From contig JADKCK010000104.1 in assembly GCA_016718845.1 (NCBI GenBank), positions 60,023 to 124,022 of the forward strand: a stretch of 64,000 bases of DNA. The letters are read 5' to 3'. This stretch comes from Sphingobacteriales bacterium (GTDB lineage: Bacteria > Bacteroidota > Bacteroidia > Chitinophagales > UBA2359). Of this stretch, positions 55,434 through 64,000 are shown piece after piece (the first letter of the stretch is position 1; the number at the start of each line of letters is the position of its first letter). The notes beneath the pieces were generated by a model. The model did not search any database, was not told where the DNA came from, and saw only the letters and a list, made by a program, of their open reading frames with translations. The position numbers and the translations under genes are program-made.

Positions 55434-55610
55434 TGTGGAAATGTGGAGATGTGGTGATGTTGCGATGTGGTGATGTTTCGATGTGGCGATGTTTCGATGT
55501 GGTGATGTTTCGATGTGGTGATGTTTCGATGTGGTGATGTTTCGATGTGGTGATGTTTCGATGTGGTGATATTGCGATGTGGCGATGTTTCGATGTGGTG
55601 AAAGAGTGAA
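55434..55610. repeat. Minisatellite upstream of sppA
   Basis: About eleven direct repeats of GATGTGGTGATGTTTC (16 bp, with CGATGT/TGATGT variants). It shares unit sequence with the array at 53275 and lies 7 bp from the longest possible sppA start. The two arrays flank sppA. Confidence 0.88.
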
Positions 55611-55630
55611 GGAGTGAAGTGGTGTTGTAG

Positions 55631-55740
55631 AGACGTAGCACTGCTACGTCTTTATGGTGTGTGGTGAAGTGGTGTGGTGATTGTAGAGGGGTAGCGTTTA
55701 CGTGTATCGAGAAAGCCGTTGTCTGTGTCTCACAGACAAC
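55631..55740. repeat. Two palindromes after the sppA-side minisatellite
   Basis: AGACGTAGCA-C-TGCTACGTCT (55631-55651, 10-bp arms) and GTTGTCTGTG-TCT-CACAGACAAC (55718-55740, perfect 10-bp arms). The first is the same element as at 53456. Confidence 0.85.
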
Positions 55741-56005
55741 CCTATATTATACCAAAGACTATAAAAAGTGCCTATTTGGACATTGCCAGATGCTTGCTGC
55801 TTGTGCGACACAAGCAACCGATACCCACACAATTTGTTATAGTACCCCCTTAGTAAATACACTATTGGGGTAAAAAAAGTTCAATTAAAGGGGCAAAGTT
55901 AGCAAAAAAACCACAATGCTTGTACATGGTTTTGAAAAAAAACAAAAGCAGGACTGTAAAAGCGGTGTTGAGTGCCTTAGTAGCCTTATGCGTTTAACGT
56001 AAAAT

Positions 56006-56040
56006 AACCGCTATTAGGGTTTTGAACCCCAACAGCGGTT
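56006..56040. repeat. 35-bp palindrome, copy 1
   Basis: AACCGCTATTAGGG ... CCCCAACAGCGGTT; arms of about 15 bp pair with two mismatches. Near-identical to copy 2 at 56426; the two bracket the tandem repeat. Confidence 0.85.
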
Positions 56041-56166
56041 AAAATTGTTGTTTGTGGCAGCTAAATGATGCGTTTACTTAACTTAATGCCCATTTGTTGT
56101 ACCTAAACGATGTCTTTGCTTAAATTAATCGTCTCTTGTTGTATCCAAACGATGTCTTGCTTTAGC

Positions 56167-56376
56167 TTAATTTCTACTTGTTGTGTCATAATTGCAGCTT
56201 TGACTGTCATAATTGCGTCTGCACTTATCTTTATTGTCATTTGTTGTGTCCAAATGATGTCTTGCATTAACTTAATTTCTACTTGTTGTGTCATAATTGC
56301 AGCTTTAACTGTCATAATTGCGTCTGCACTTATCTTTATTGTCATTTGTTTTGTCCAAATGATGTCTTGCATTAAC
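56167..56376 (-). repeat. 105-bp tandem repeat, two units
   Basis: Units 56167-56271 and 56272-56376 are almost identical, with degenerate partial units on either side (from ~56100 and to ~56425). The period (105 = 35 codons) keeps one open frame on the minus strand (56103-56372, peptide unit MQDIIWTQQMTIKISADAIM...), so a small repeat protein is conceivable. No start signal supports it. Confidence 0.75.
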
Positions 56377-56425
56377 TTAATTTACTAATGTTGTGGCTAA
56401 ACGACACCTATGTTTAAGCAAACAC

Positions 56426-56460
56426 AACCGCTGTTAGGGTTTAAACCCCCAACAGCGGTT
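56426..56460. repeat. 35-bp palindrome, copy 2
   Basis: AACCGCTGTTAGGG-TTTAAA-CCCCCAACAGCGGTT-type palindrome, same orientation as copy 1 and followed by the same AAAATT(G/A)TTGTT sequence. Confidence 0.85.
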
Positions 56461-56619
56461 AAAATTATTGTTAGATGCGTTCAAATGATGACAGTTTGTG
56501 CTATAATAAATGCCTTTGTTTTTTTATAGCAAAAAAACTTACAAAAAGTTACATTTGCATTTTTGTCTATTTTGTGCCTGAAATTAGGCAAGCTTTTACA
56601 CCACTATTAAAAAACGGAC

Positions 56620-58296
56620 ATGGCTCCACAAATTGTATTTTTATACGCCACCGAAGATGCCGAACATTTGGAGAACATTAAAAAGGGCATCAGAATTTTT
56701 AAAGACCAGCAGCTATTAGATTATTGGGACGAAACCATGTTGATGGCAGGCGAACATAGAGCAATCATTGAGCAAAAAATTAGTGCATCGGACATTATCA
56801 TCCCCTTACTTAGTGCCGACTTTTTGGCTGATGATACCTGTAATAAATACTTAAATTTGGCAGTAACAAAGGGCAAATATTTATTGCCTATTGTAGTACG
56901 TGCCTGTCAATGGAGGTACCACGCGGTGTTAAAAAATACCGAACCTGCGCCCAAACAAGATAAAGAGGTAGTACCCGTTACCGATAAAAAATGGAACCCC
57001 ATTGCCGATGCTTACGACACTATTGCTACCAACGTAATTGCAGTAGTAGAAAAATTACAACTTCAAAACTCAAAAACAAAATCTTCAACCGAAACAAATA
57101 ACCGTGATATGCCAACACCAAATTTAACTTTCGATAATGGGTATGCTTTGTTGATAGGCATACGCTACGGGCAATTTGAAAATACCACCCTAAACGAGGC
57201 AGTTTTAGAAGGCACACTAAACGATGTGCGCGACCTAAAAGCCCATTTCACAAACCCCCGCAAAGCAGCCTATAAGCCCGAAAACGTAATTGCCCTTACC
57301 GAAGAAAATGCCACTACTAAGGGCATATTAACTGCCCTCGATGATTTGGCGCATAAAGTAGAAAACGACCCCGATGCCACTGTGATACTGTATTACTCGG
57401 GGCATGGCGAAACTAATGGAACAGACTATTTTTTAGTGCCTTACGATTTTGATGCTACAACTTGGGTAAATAGCCAAGCCAAACAATACAATCCCAATAC
57501 TGTTATACTATCCAACACTTTTGCCGAAAAAGTAGCTGCTATCAAAGCCAAAAAATTGCTAGTCATTCTGGATTGCTGCCACTCGGCTGCTATGCCCGTT
57601 ACAAAGGGTTTTGACATACAATTGCCGTTTTTGAGCAATATTGTGCAAACATTAAACAACTTTTTTGACAAATCGGCTAAAAGCAAAAACATACTCGAAA
57701 AAATGGACGAAGGTAGCGGCAGAGTAATTATCACCTCGTGCCAACCCACCGAAAAATCAATAGACTTGGGCACTAATGGTTTATTTACCCTTACTTTGTT
57801 AAAAGTGCTTGGTGGCGAAGAAAACCGCAAAAAAGATGGCTATGTAGATATCCACGATATTAATGCGTATGTACTAGAACAAGTACCGAAAGAAGCTCAA
57901 AAATACGCCCGCCAACAACACCCCGAAATTACCCGCATGGAAAGGGTGCAAGGGCGGTTTATTGTTTGCGCCTACGATATTGCTAAGGCAAAAGGATGGG
58001 GACAAGATGATACAATAACACTACCACCGCCACCTGATACCATTGAACCTGTAAAAACAAAGGTAAATATGGATGAACTAAGAACCTTCCAAACTTCCCT
58101 CCGCCAAATCATCAAAGACCAAGGTTTTGCTGGTACGCCAGAAGTATTTCGCCTAATAGAAGAGAGCCGGTTTGCTTATAATCCAGCCACTCTTGTTACT
58201 TTACGCGGACAAGCCGCCGAAATGCTCACTCAATTAGCTCCAGCAGGCTTTTTAGTAAGCGTAACTTCATTTATAGACTCTTTGCGATTGAACTAA
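56620..58296 (+). CDS. TIR-caspase (C14) effector with C-terminal effector-associated-type domain
   Basis: 558 residues, intact. (1) Residues ~1-150: TIR-like domain (IVFLYATEDAEHLENIKKG, DIIIPLLSADFLADDTC, LPIVVRACQW). The position that is Glu in NADase TIRs appears to be Leu (C74-N-K-Y-L78). (2) Residues ~171-455: caspase-like C14 domain (YALLIGI; catalytic His262 in YYSGHGE; Cys320 in ILDCCHSA). (3) Residues ~484-558: a ~75-residue helical domain (FQTSLRQIIKDQGFAGTPEVF...) repeated in the next two genes. Architecture matches effectors of AAA+-regulated conflict systems; it likely acts as a protease released on infection or stress. Confidence 0.85.
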   Translation: MAPQIVFLYATEDAEHLENIKKGIRIFKDQQLLDYWDETMLMAGEHRAIIEQKISASDIIIPLLSADFLADDTCNKYLNLAVTKGKYLLPIVVRACQWRYHAVLKNTEPAPKQDKEVVPVTDKKWNPIADAYDTIATNVIAVVEKLQLQNSKTKSSTETNNRDMPTPNLTFDNGYALLIGIRYGQFENTTLNEAVLEGTLNDVRDLKAHFTNPRKAAYKPENVIALTEENATTKGILTALDDLAHKVENDPDATVILYYSGHGETNGTDYFLVPYDFDATTWVNSQAKQYNPNTVILSNTFAEKVAAIKAKKLLVILDCCHSAAMPVTKGFDIQLPFLSNIVQTLNNFFDKSAKSKNILEKMDEGSGRVIITSCQPTEKSIDLGTNGLFTLTLLKVLGGEENRKKDGYVDIHDINAYVLEQVPKEAQKYARQQHPEITRMERVQGRFIVCAYDIAKAKGWGQDDTITLPPPPDTIEPVKTKVNMDELRTFQTSLRQIIKDQGFAGTPEVFRLIEESRFAYNPATLVTLRGQAAEMLTQLAPAGFLVSVTSFIDSLRLN

Positions 58297-58317
58297 ACTC
58301 TTAAAACAATTAACTCT

Positions 58318-58778
58318 GTGAACACATCTAAACTAAAAACCCTTATTGCTCAATGAACTGCAACAAGCCTTTGACTCACTACACCGATACCAACGAATTT
58401 GTTTTACTAAAAGCGCGTTTAAGTAGATTAACTAGCGACCAGCAAATGGGTACTATCAGGTACTGAACACCTAATTTGAGAGCAACCGCATTATTCACGC
58501 ATTATTGCAGATGCTAAAAGCGGCAGATGATACAGTTATCAAACCTCTTGTTACTCCAAAAACACTGAATTAAATAATTTCAAGCAATCCTTGCGCGATA
58601 TTATTGATACACAAAGTTTTGCAGGTACGAAGTATTCCAAATTGAGGAAAGTGCTTTTGTCACCAAAAGCACCTTGGCGGAACTGGCAACCAAGCCACCC
58701 AACCACTTACAGGTTTAGCACCCTCAACATTTTTTAGTAAGTGTACCTAATTTTATTGATACCCTAAGAATTTCTTAA
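58318..58778 (+). pseudogene. Broken gene: EAD11-like plus effector-associated-type domain
   Basis: Reading across frames from GTG 58318: NTSKLKTLIAQ, ELQQAFDSL, NEFVLLKARLSRLTSDQQMG, NRIIHALLQML gives an EAD11-like domain (assigned from memory of the family). Then FKQSLRDIIDTQSFAGT, EVFQIEESAF, FLVSVPNFIDTLRIS* gives a copy of the 75-residue domain. At least five frame changes are needed in 460 bp. No enzymatic domain. Adaptor-type protein in the same operon as the caspase gene. Confidence 0.6.
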
Positions 58779-58788
58779 ACAGTAACTT

Positions 58789-59840
58789 ATGAACGATTTA
58801 GAACAATTTCCAATCCTTGCTTGATATTATTGACACACAAAGTTTGCAGGTGCCCTGAAGTATTCCGAAAAATTGAGGAAAGTGCTTTTGCTTACAACAA
58901 AAGCATTTTGGCAACGCTGCGCCAAAAAGCTACAGATACCCTAACACAATTATCTTCTGGCAATTTTTTGGTAGGCGTAACGCATTTTATTGATGCTATC
59001 CGAGAAGATTCTTCAAAAAAAGATAAAGATGTTGTTTCATCTAACGATATCCAAAACGAACTTTACAAATACTATTTGGCTTATCCAACTACTGCACAAA
59101 AACAATTGATAGCACGTTTTAAAGCAAAGGATAAATGCGAAAAGGTGAACATTTTCTTTGTTCATGGTAAAGCTCACCTATTAAGCCGTTTCGCAGAAAA
59201 GCCCTGACCGAAAATTTTTATGGTTCATCGAACACTTATGCCTGATTATATTGGATTAGCCAAAACAAAACACACCTTAGCTGATTTTTCAGACACTAAG
59301 TATCTTAATAAATTTGGCTTACTCGAACATGTTGCTTTAAATTTAGGTGTTACTGGTTACGACGATATAGACGAAGATAACCAAAACGAAGTACTTCAAA
59401 AACTAGCTCTTGTAATCAACACAAAATTAAAAGATGGCTTTTTAGTGTTTCCTATTTTGTGCAACCCTAAAGGACAAATGGACACAATAACAACATTTTT
59501 CACCGATTTTTTAGCACCACTTGTTGAGGAAACTAAATCATTAGTAACTAATCACACTTTACTTTTTTTGTTATTATGCCAGCAGGATAACGCAGGCACT
59601 GTGTTTCAATTCGGAAATTACACCGAAGAAATTAAAATAGAGGGTGTCGATGAAAGTAAATTTGGTGATTGGGTAGATGATGCAAATATAGTTTTTTCAG
59701 AAACACGAAGAATTGTGCGAAGAATTCACTTGTGATAGTGCAAGCAAAACTGCGGTTATATTTCCATGTCAAACTTTGGAAAAACTATTTGAAAACATAA
59801 CTCAACTCATTTTCCCAGATGTTGATTTCCACCTCCTAAA
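58789..59840 (+). pseudogene. Broken gene: effector-associated-type domain plus inactive STAND-like NTPase region
   Basis: Starts at ATG 58789 (MNDLEQFQSLL, DIIDTQS, then CPEVFRKIEESAFAYNKS, FLVGVTHFIDAIR) with the third copy of the 75-residue domain. A frameshift lies near 58850. A linker with NELYKYYLAYPTTAQKQLIARF and a second frameshift near 59200 follow, then VNIFFVHGKAH, DYIGLAKTKHTLADFSD, LALVINTKLKDGFLVFPILCN. The latter resembles the inactive STAND (iSTAND) domain of such systems (by memory). Ends near TAA 59838-59840 with further frame changes. Confidence 0.6.
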
Positions 59841-59843
59841 ACA

Positions 59844-60877
59844 ATGTACAAAACCAATCCAATGTGACCAATCAATCCGCCTATCAAGGCAATAAAACCA
59901 AATTCCGTTAGCCAACGGCAAACAACCACCTACATACCCAGCCATGACCTGAAAAGAAGCCGTCAATATAGCCCTATTAGTGCAACGACCTTTGCTACTC
60001 ATGGGCGAACCTGGCGTGTTGGCCAAAAACCCTTTTGGCAAAAGCCATTGCCTATGAATGGTACCAAACAATTTTGCCGATGCTTTTTGCTTGGCAAATC
60101 AAATCCACTCCAAGGCGCAAGAGGGTTTGTATCGTTACGATGCCCTCCGCCGTTTGGCTGATGCTCAAATGCTGAAAGCAGGCGACAACCATGCCCGAGA
60201 CAACTAAACAACGCATTAGGTGCAGAGGGCAGCTATTACCAATATGGCAAACTATCCGAAGCTATTCAAAAATCTGTCGAAGGGCAAAGCAGCATTTTGT
60301 TGATTGACGAAAACAAAGCCGAAATAGATTTTCCAAACGACTTACTCCACGAAATCGAAAACTATACCTTTAATATTCCAGAAACGGGCGAGAGGTCAAA
60401 CTACCCAACAACTTCGTACCACCTTTGGTCATCATCAACAGCAACCGCGAAAGGGAACTGCCGCCCGCTTTTTGCGCCGTTGTGTTTATTTTTACATAGA
60501 CTTCCCAAACGAAACACTACTAAACGACATATTAGCTGCTCCATTTCCCTCGATGCCGATACCCAACATATAGTCAAAGCCGTAAACATGTTTATGCCGA
60601 TATAAGGGCATACATCGCCAAACGCTTGTCGAGTACCGACAAAAAAACCTTAAGTACCAGCGAGCTAGGTGGATTGGTTTAGTATTATTGACGAGTTGCA
60701 AAACGAACGAAACCTTAGCCTCAACTGAAAAAAAAACTATTCGCAAAGGCAAAGCCTTGGTGGCTAGAAAAACCTTAAACCAAACAAATACACGAACCCC
60801 TAGAACGAATTGCGCCAAGTACCGTTTATCAAGTACTGTATAAAAACATCGAAACCCATAAATTGCTCGTAAATTAA
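59844..60877 (+). pseudogene. MoxR-type AAA+ ATPase, multiply frameshifted
   Basis: Joining frames gives about 344 residues, the MoxR size: TYIPSHDL, EAVNIALLVQRPLLLMGEPG (Walker A; as sequenced GVLAKNP, correctable to GCGKTLLAKAIAYEWY), SILLIDE-NKAEIDFPNDLL (Walker B), VIINSNRERELPPAFLRRC (sensor 1) and YFYIDFPNETLLNDI. Stop TAA at 60875-60877. ATG at 59844 overlaps the previous stop region. In this class of systems MoxR remodels or gates the effector. Confidence 0.7.
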
Positions 60878-60886
60878 GTAAAGCGT

Positions 60887-62099
60887 ATGTACCTATTCCC
60901 CTTGTATTCGTTTTTTATTTCATTGCAACAACACACCGATTTTTCGATAGGTATAGCCGAATACGAATGTTTGTTGTCGGTCTTAACACAACAACCCGAC
61001 AAGTATTTTAACCACCACGACACAGACCGCAAACAACTACTGCGGCTCTGCGAGTTGTTATGGCTAAAGCCCAATCAAAATGTTCAATTGTTTCAAAAGT
61101 TGTTTGAAAAACGCACACGAGCAATGCTCAAATATTGAGTAAGAAATGGCACAATTGAACCAATTGCCAGACACAGTGATAATAGGCAGGAGCGATACAG
61201 ACACCCATAGCATGGTGAAAAAGCACCCAGCAGCAGTGAAACAACACCCTGGCGGTGACACGAGACCTATATGGTGGTGATCCATCTGCTACACCTAATG
61301 ATTAGACCAATTGCCGCCTTTATCCTCAATTTTCAAGAAGGGCAAGGCAACAGCATTAACAGCCAAATGAGTAAAGAAAAGCAATTGTTATTTATCCGAA
61401 ACTACGTGCCTTTCCAATGGCGACAACTAATTCAGGTGTGGCGGAGTTTGGAAAACAACAAGGGTAAAGCCAAGGACACCGATGAAATAGACATAAATGC
61501 CTCGCTCAAAAACTATACGAAAAGGGCTTTTGGAACAACCCATCTATCGCACCTGCAAGCAAAACCAAACTGCTTTAATTACGCTTATTGACCACAAAGG
61601 TTCTATGGTGGCATTTAGACAATTGGCACAAACTTTGGCAGATAGCGCCAAAAAAGCGGGCATTGACAACCATATTTACTATTTCAGAAATGTGCCGCAA
61701 CGCTACAATTATCCTGAACCCGAAAAATGTTTGCTATACGTTTATGCCGATAGGGGCGAAATTAAACATGAGCCATTGCGCGATATATTGACTAAGCAAC
61801 CCAATGCAGCCGTTTTGATTATTTCGGACGCAGGGGCAAGCGGCGGCAATTACAATATGAAGCGCATTGAGGCTACTGAAACTTTTTTGCGCGAGCTATA
61901 CACGCATACCCTAAAAGTAGCATGGCTCAATCCCATGCCCGAAGACCGCTGGGACAGTTCCTCTGCCTATATCATACGCGAATTGTGCGACATGTTTGAG
62001 GCAACACCCAACGGTTTGCAAAAAGCAATGCCCATTCTTAGAGGCAAGAAACAACCGCACAGCCCCATCGTATTTCCCGAATTACTCAACCAATTGTAA
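60887..62099 (+). pseudogene. vWA-domain protein (MoxR partner), frameshifted
   Basis: ATG 60887, ~400 codons. The N-terminal part is LYSFFISLQQHTDFSIGIAEYE and LLRLCELLWLKPNQNVQLFQ; frame changes near 61139 and 61510. Then LPFQWRQLIQVWRSL-like YVPFQWRQLIQVWRSL and a vWA domain (61497-62099): LITLIDHKGSMVAFRQLA (MIDAS; third MIDAS position Lys, a D-x-x-G-S-M variant), AAVLIISDAGASGG and VAWLNPMPEDRW. Closely resembles vWA proteins paired with MoxR in conflict systems. The vWA domain itself is in one frame. Confidence 0.75.
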
Positions 62100-62104
62100 A
62101 CAAA

Positions 62105-62933
62105 ATGGCAACAACACCTACACCTATAGGCGAGCAACTCTACAACAATTTTGAAAACAATATACTGCCTTCGTATAGGGCGGCAAACCTCGTTTTTGCC
62201 TATTATGCCGCTTTCCCACTGGTGTTTAGCCCCGATATGCTCTATCAATTGTGGCTCAACTTCCAAGACTATCAAGAGTGCCAAGCAAACGAAGCCCAAA
62301 TAGCAACGCTGCCAATGGTGGTAGTGTCCGATTTGTTGCAATCGGGCATGTGCCAAGAGGTAGCTTTTGAGCTATACGAACTGCACGAAGAAGTAGCCGC
62401 TTACCTCAAAAACAATATCCAACAACTGTTACACGCCAAAAATATAGAACTGCTCTATAACCACAAAGACATAGCTGCTTTTACACTTGGCTATGCCAAT
62501 CAATACCTACAACACCCCAACCGCCGCAATTTGTTCGACATTTACTATTGGAAATCCTTGTTTGAAGCCTACCCCGAACAAGCAAGCCAAGAAATAAAAA
62601 CCGCAATAGAAAAACCACATATTGCCAATTCCGATACGCAAAATACCCTATATTTAGCTCTTTCCCGAACAGCAAGCAGAAGCCCTCTTGCTCAGAAATA
62701 CACCCCCAACAAGAGGGCGTAACCCATTTTTTCGTACCGTCAATTCTGACCATATCGACATCACTGATAAATACTTGGCACAACAAATTGCAGATAGATT
62801 GAAGGAAAGCAACGAAGACAAATGCAAAAGAAATCAACATCTTTTGTATTATAACTATAACGAAAGAAATTTGGTAATTGGTTTTTCAAAACATTTTAGT
62901 ATCGTTGCACTCCAACCAAAGGGAGGAACATAA
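62105..62933 (+). pseudogene. Helical protein following the vWA gene, one frameshift
   Basis: 62105-~62655 encodes an intact all-helical region (LYNNFENNILPSYRAANL, FPLVFSPDMLYQLWLNFQDY, VVVSDLLQSGMCQEVAFELYELHEE). A one-base shift near 62655 continues as LFPEQQAEALLLRNTPPTRG, NSDHIDITDKYLAQQIADRLK, ending at 62933 (about 276 residues). From memory, the same helical region precedes a formylglycine-generating-enzyme-like domain in related operons; that domain is not here. It could be the third (VMAP-like) component of the system. Confidence 0.65.
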
Positions 62934-62949
62934 ATCATACTCTTAAGCA

Positions 62950-64000
<1,051 letters not shown>

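Larger units (their letters stand above)
55741..56619. other. Repeat-filled region before the TIR-caspase gene
   Basis: Nearly 880 bp without a clear gene: two palindromes, a 105-bp tandem repeat (listed separately) and a TACATTTG promoter element at 56550-56557, 63 bp before the start codon. Confidence 0.5.

Noticed and set aside
56103..56372. Minus-strand 89-residue repeat protein
   Set aside because: In-frame but without promoter or start support; kept as a repeat with coding noted as possible.
61967..62356. Antisense open frame across the vWA/helical genes
   Set aside because: The plus strand carries clear vWA and helical-family motifs.

Overview
The window reads as a chromosomal segment of a Bacteroidota bacterium. 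The evidence is the secreted proteins with type IX secretion (T9SS) C-terminal sorting domains, the promoters of the form TAnnTTTG with few Shine-Dalgarno sites, menaquinone synthesis by the futalosine route (mqnE), the GldM-like proteins and the overall gene content. No rRNA or tRNA gene and no intact transposase or integrase was recognised. I cannot name the genus.

Layout. 0.2-4.7 kb: a minus-strand pyrimidine-degradation group (preA, preT, a nitrilase-type amidohydrolase) with an inserted Uma2 gene. 5-8.6 kb: a SpoIIM-like membrane protein, an unrecognised acidic protein and a secreted phospholipase-D-like protein. 8.7-20.5 kb: a T9SS cargo protein, mqnE, a frameshifted terC and three M43 metalloproteases. 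20.6-31.2 kb: metabolic and envelope genes (ctlX-like hydrolase, RlmK-like methyltransferase, nspC, GH25 lysozyme, LolA-like protein, GNAT, a frameshifted PaiB, diacylglycerol kinase, a winged-helix regulator). 31.4-41.5 kb: the first half of complex I (nuoA-B-C-D-E-F), interrupted at several points by unrelated genes. 41.6-50.7 kb: a PD-(D/E)XK-like gene, two redoxins, a polytopic membrane protein, an FAD oxidoreductase, a DOPA-dioxygenase-like protein, a NamZ-like protein and an isoaspartyl peptidase. 50.8-55.4 kb: cobA-cysI (siroheme and sulfite reduction) and sppA.

56.6-64 kb is the most unusual part. An intact TIR-caspase protein carries a ~75-residue C-terminal domain. That domain recurs in the next two broken genes, and they are followed by a MoxR-type AAA+ ATPase, a vWA protein and a helical protein, then a truncated TIR-LRR protein. 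This is the architecture of an NTPase-regulated biological conflict (putative anti-phage or cell-suicide) system. Everything after 58.3 kb except the effector is riddled with frameshifts, which may be real decay or poor assembly.

The segment is also rich in repeats: eight copies of an ~80-bp dispersed element with two hairpins, a ~55-bp tandem array that supplies the stop codon of a gene, two minisatellites on either side of sppA, and a 105-bp tandem repeat bracketed by matching palindromes just upstream of the TIR-caspase gene.
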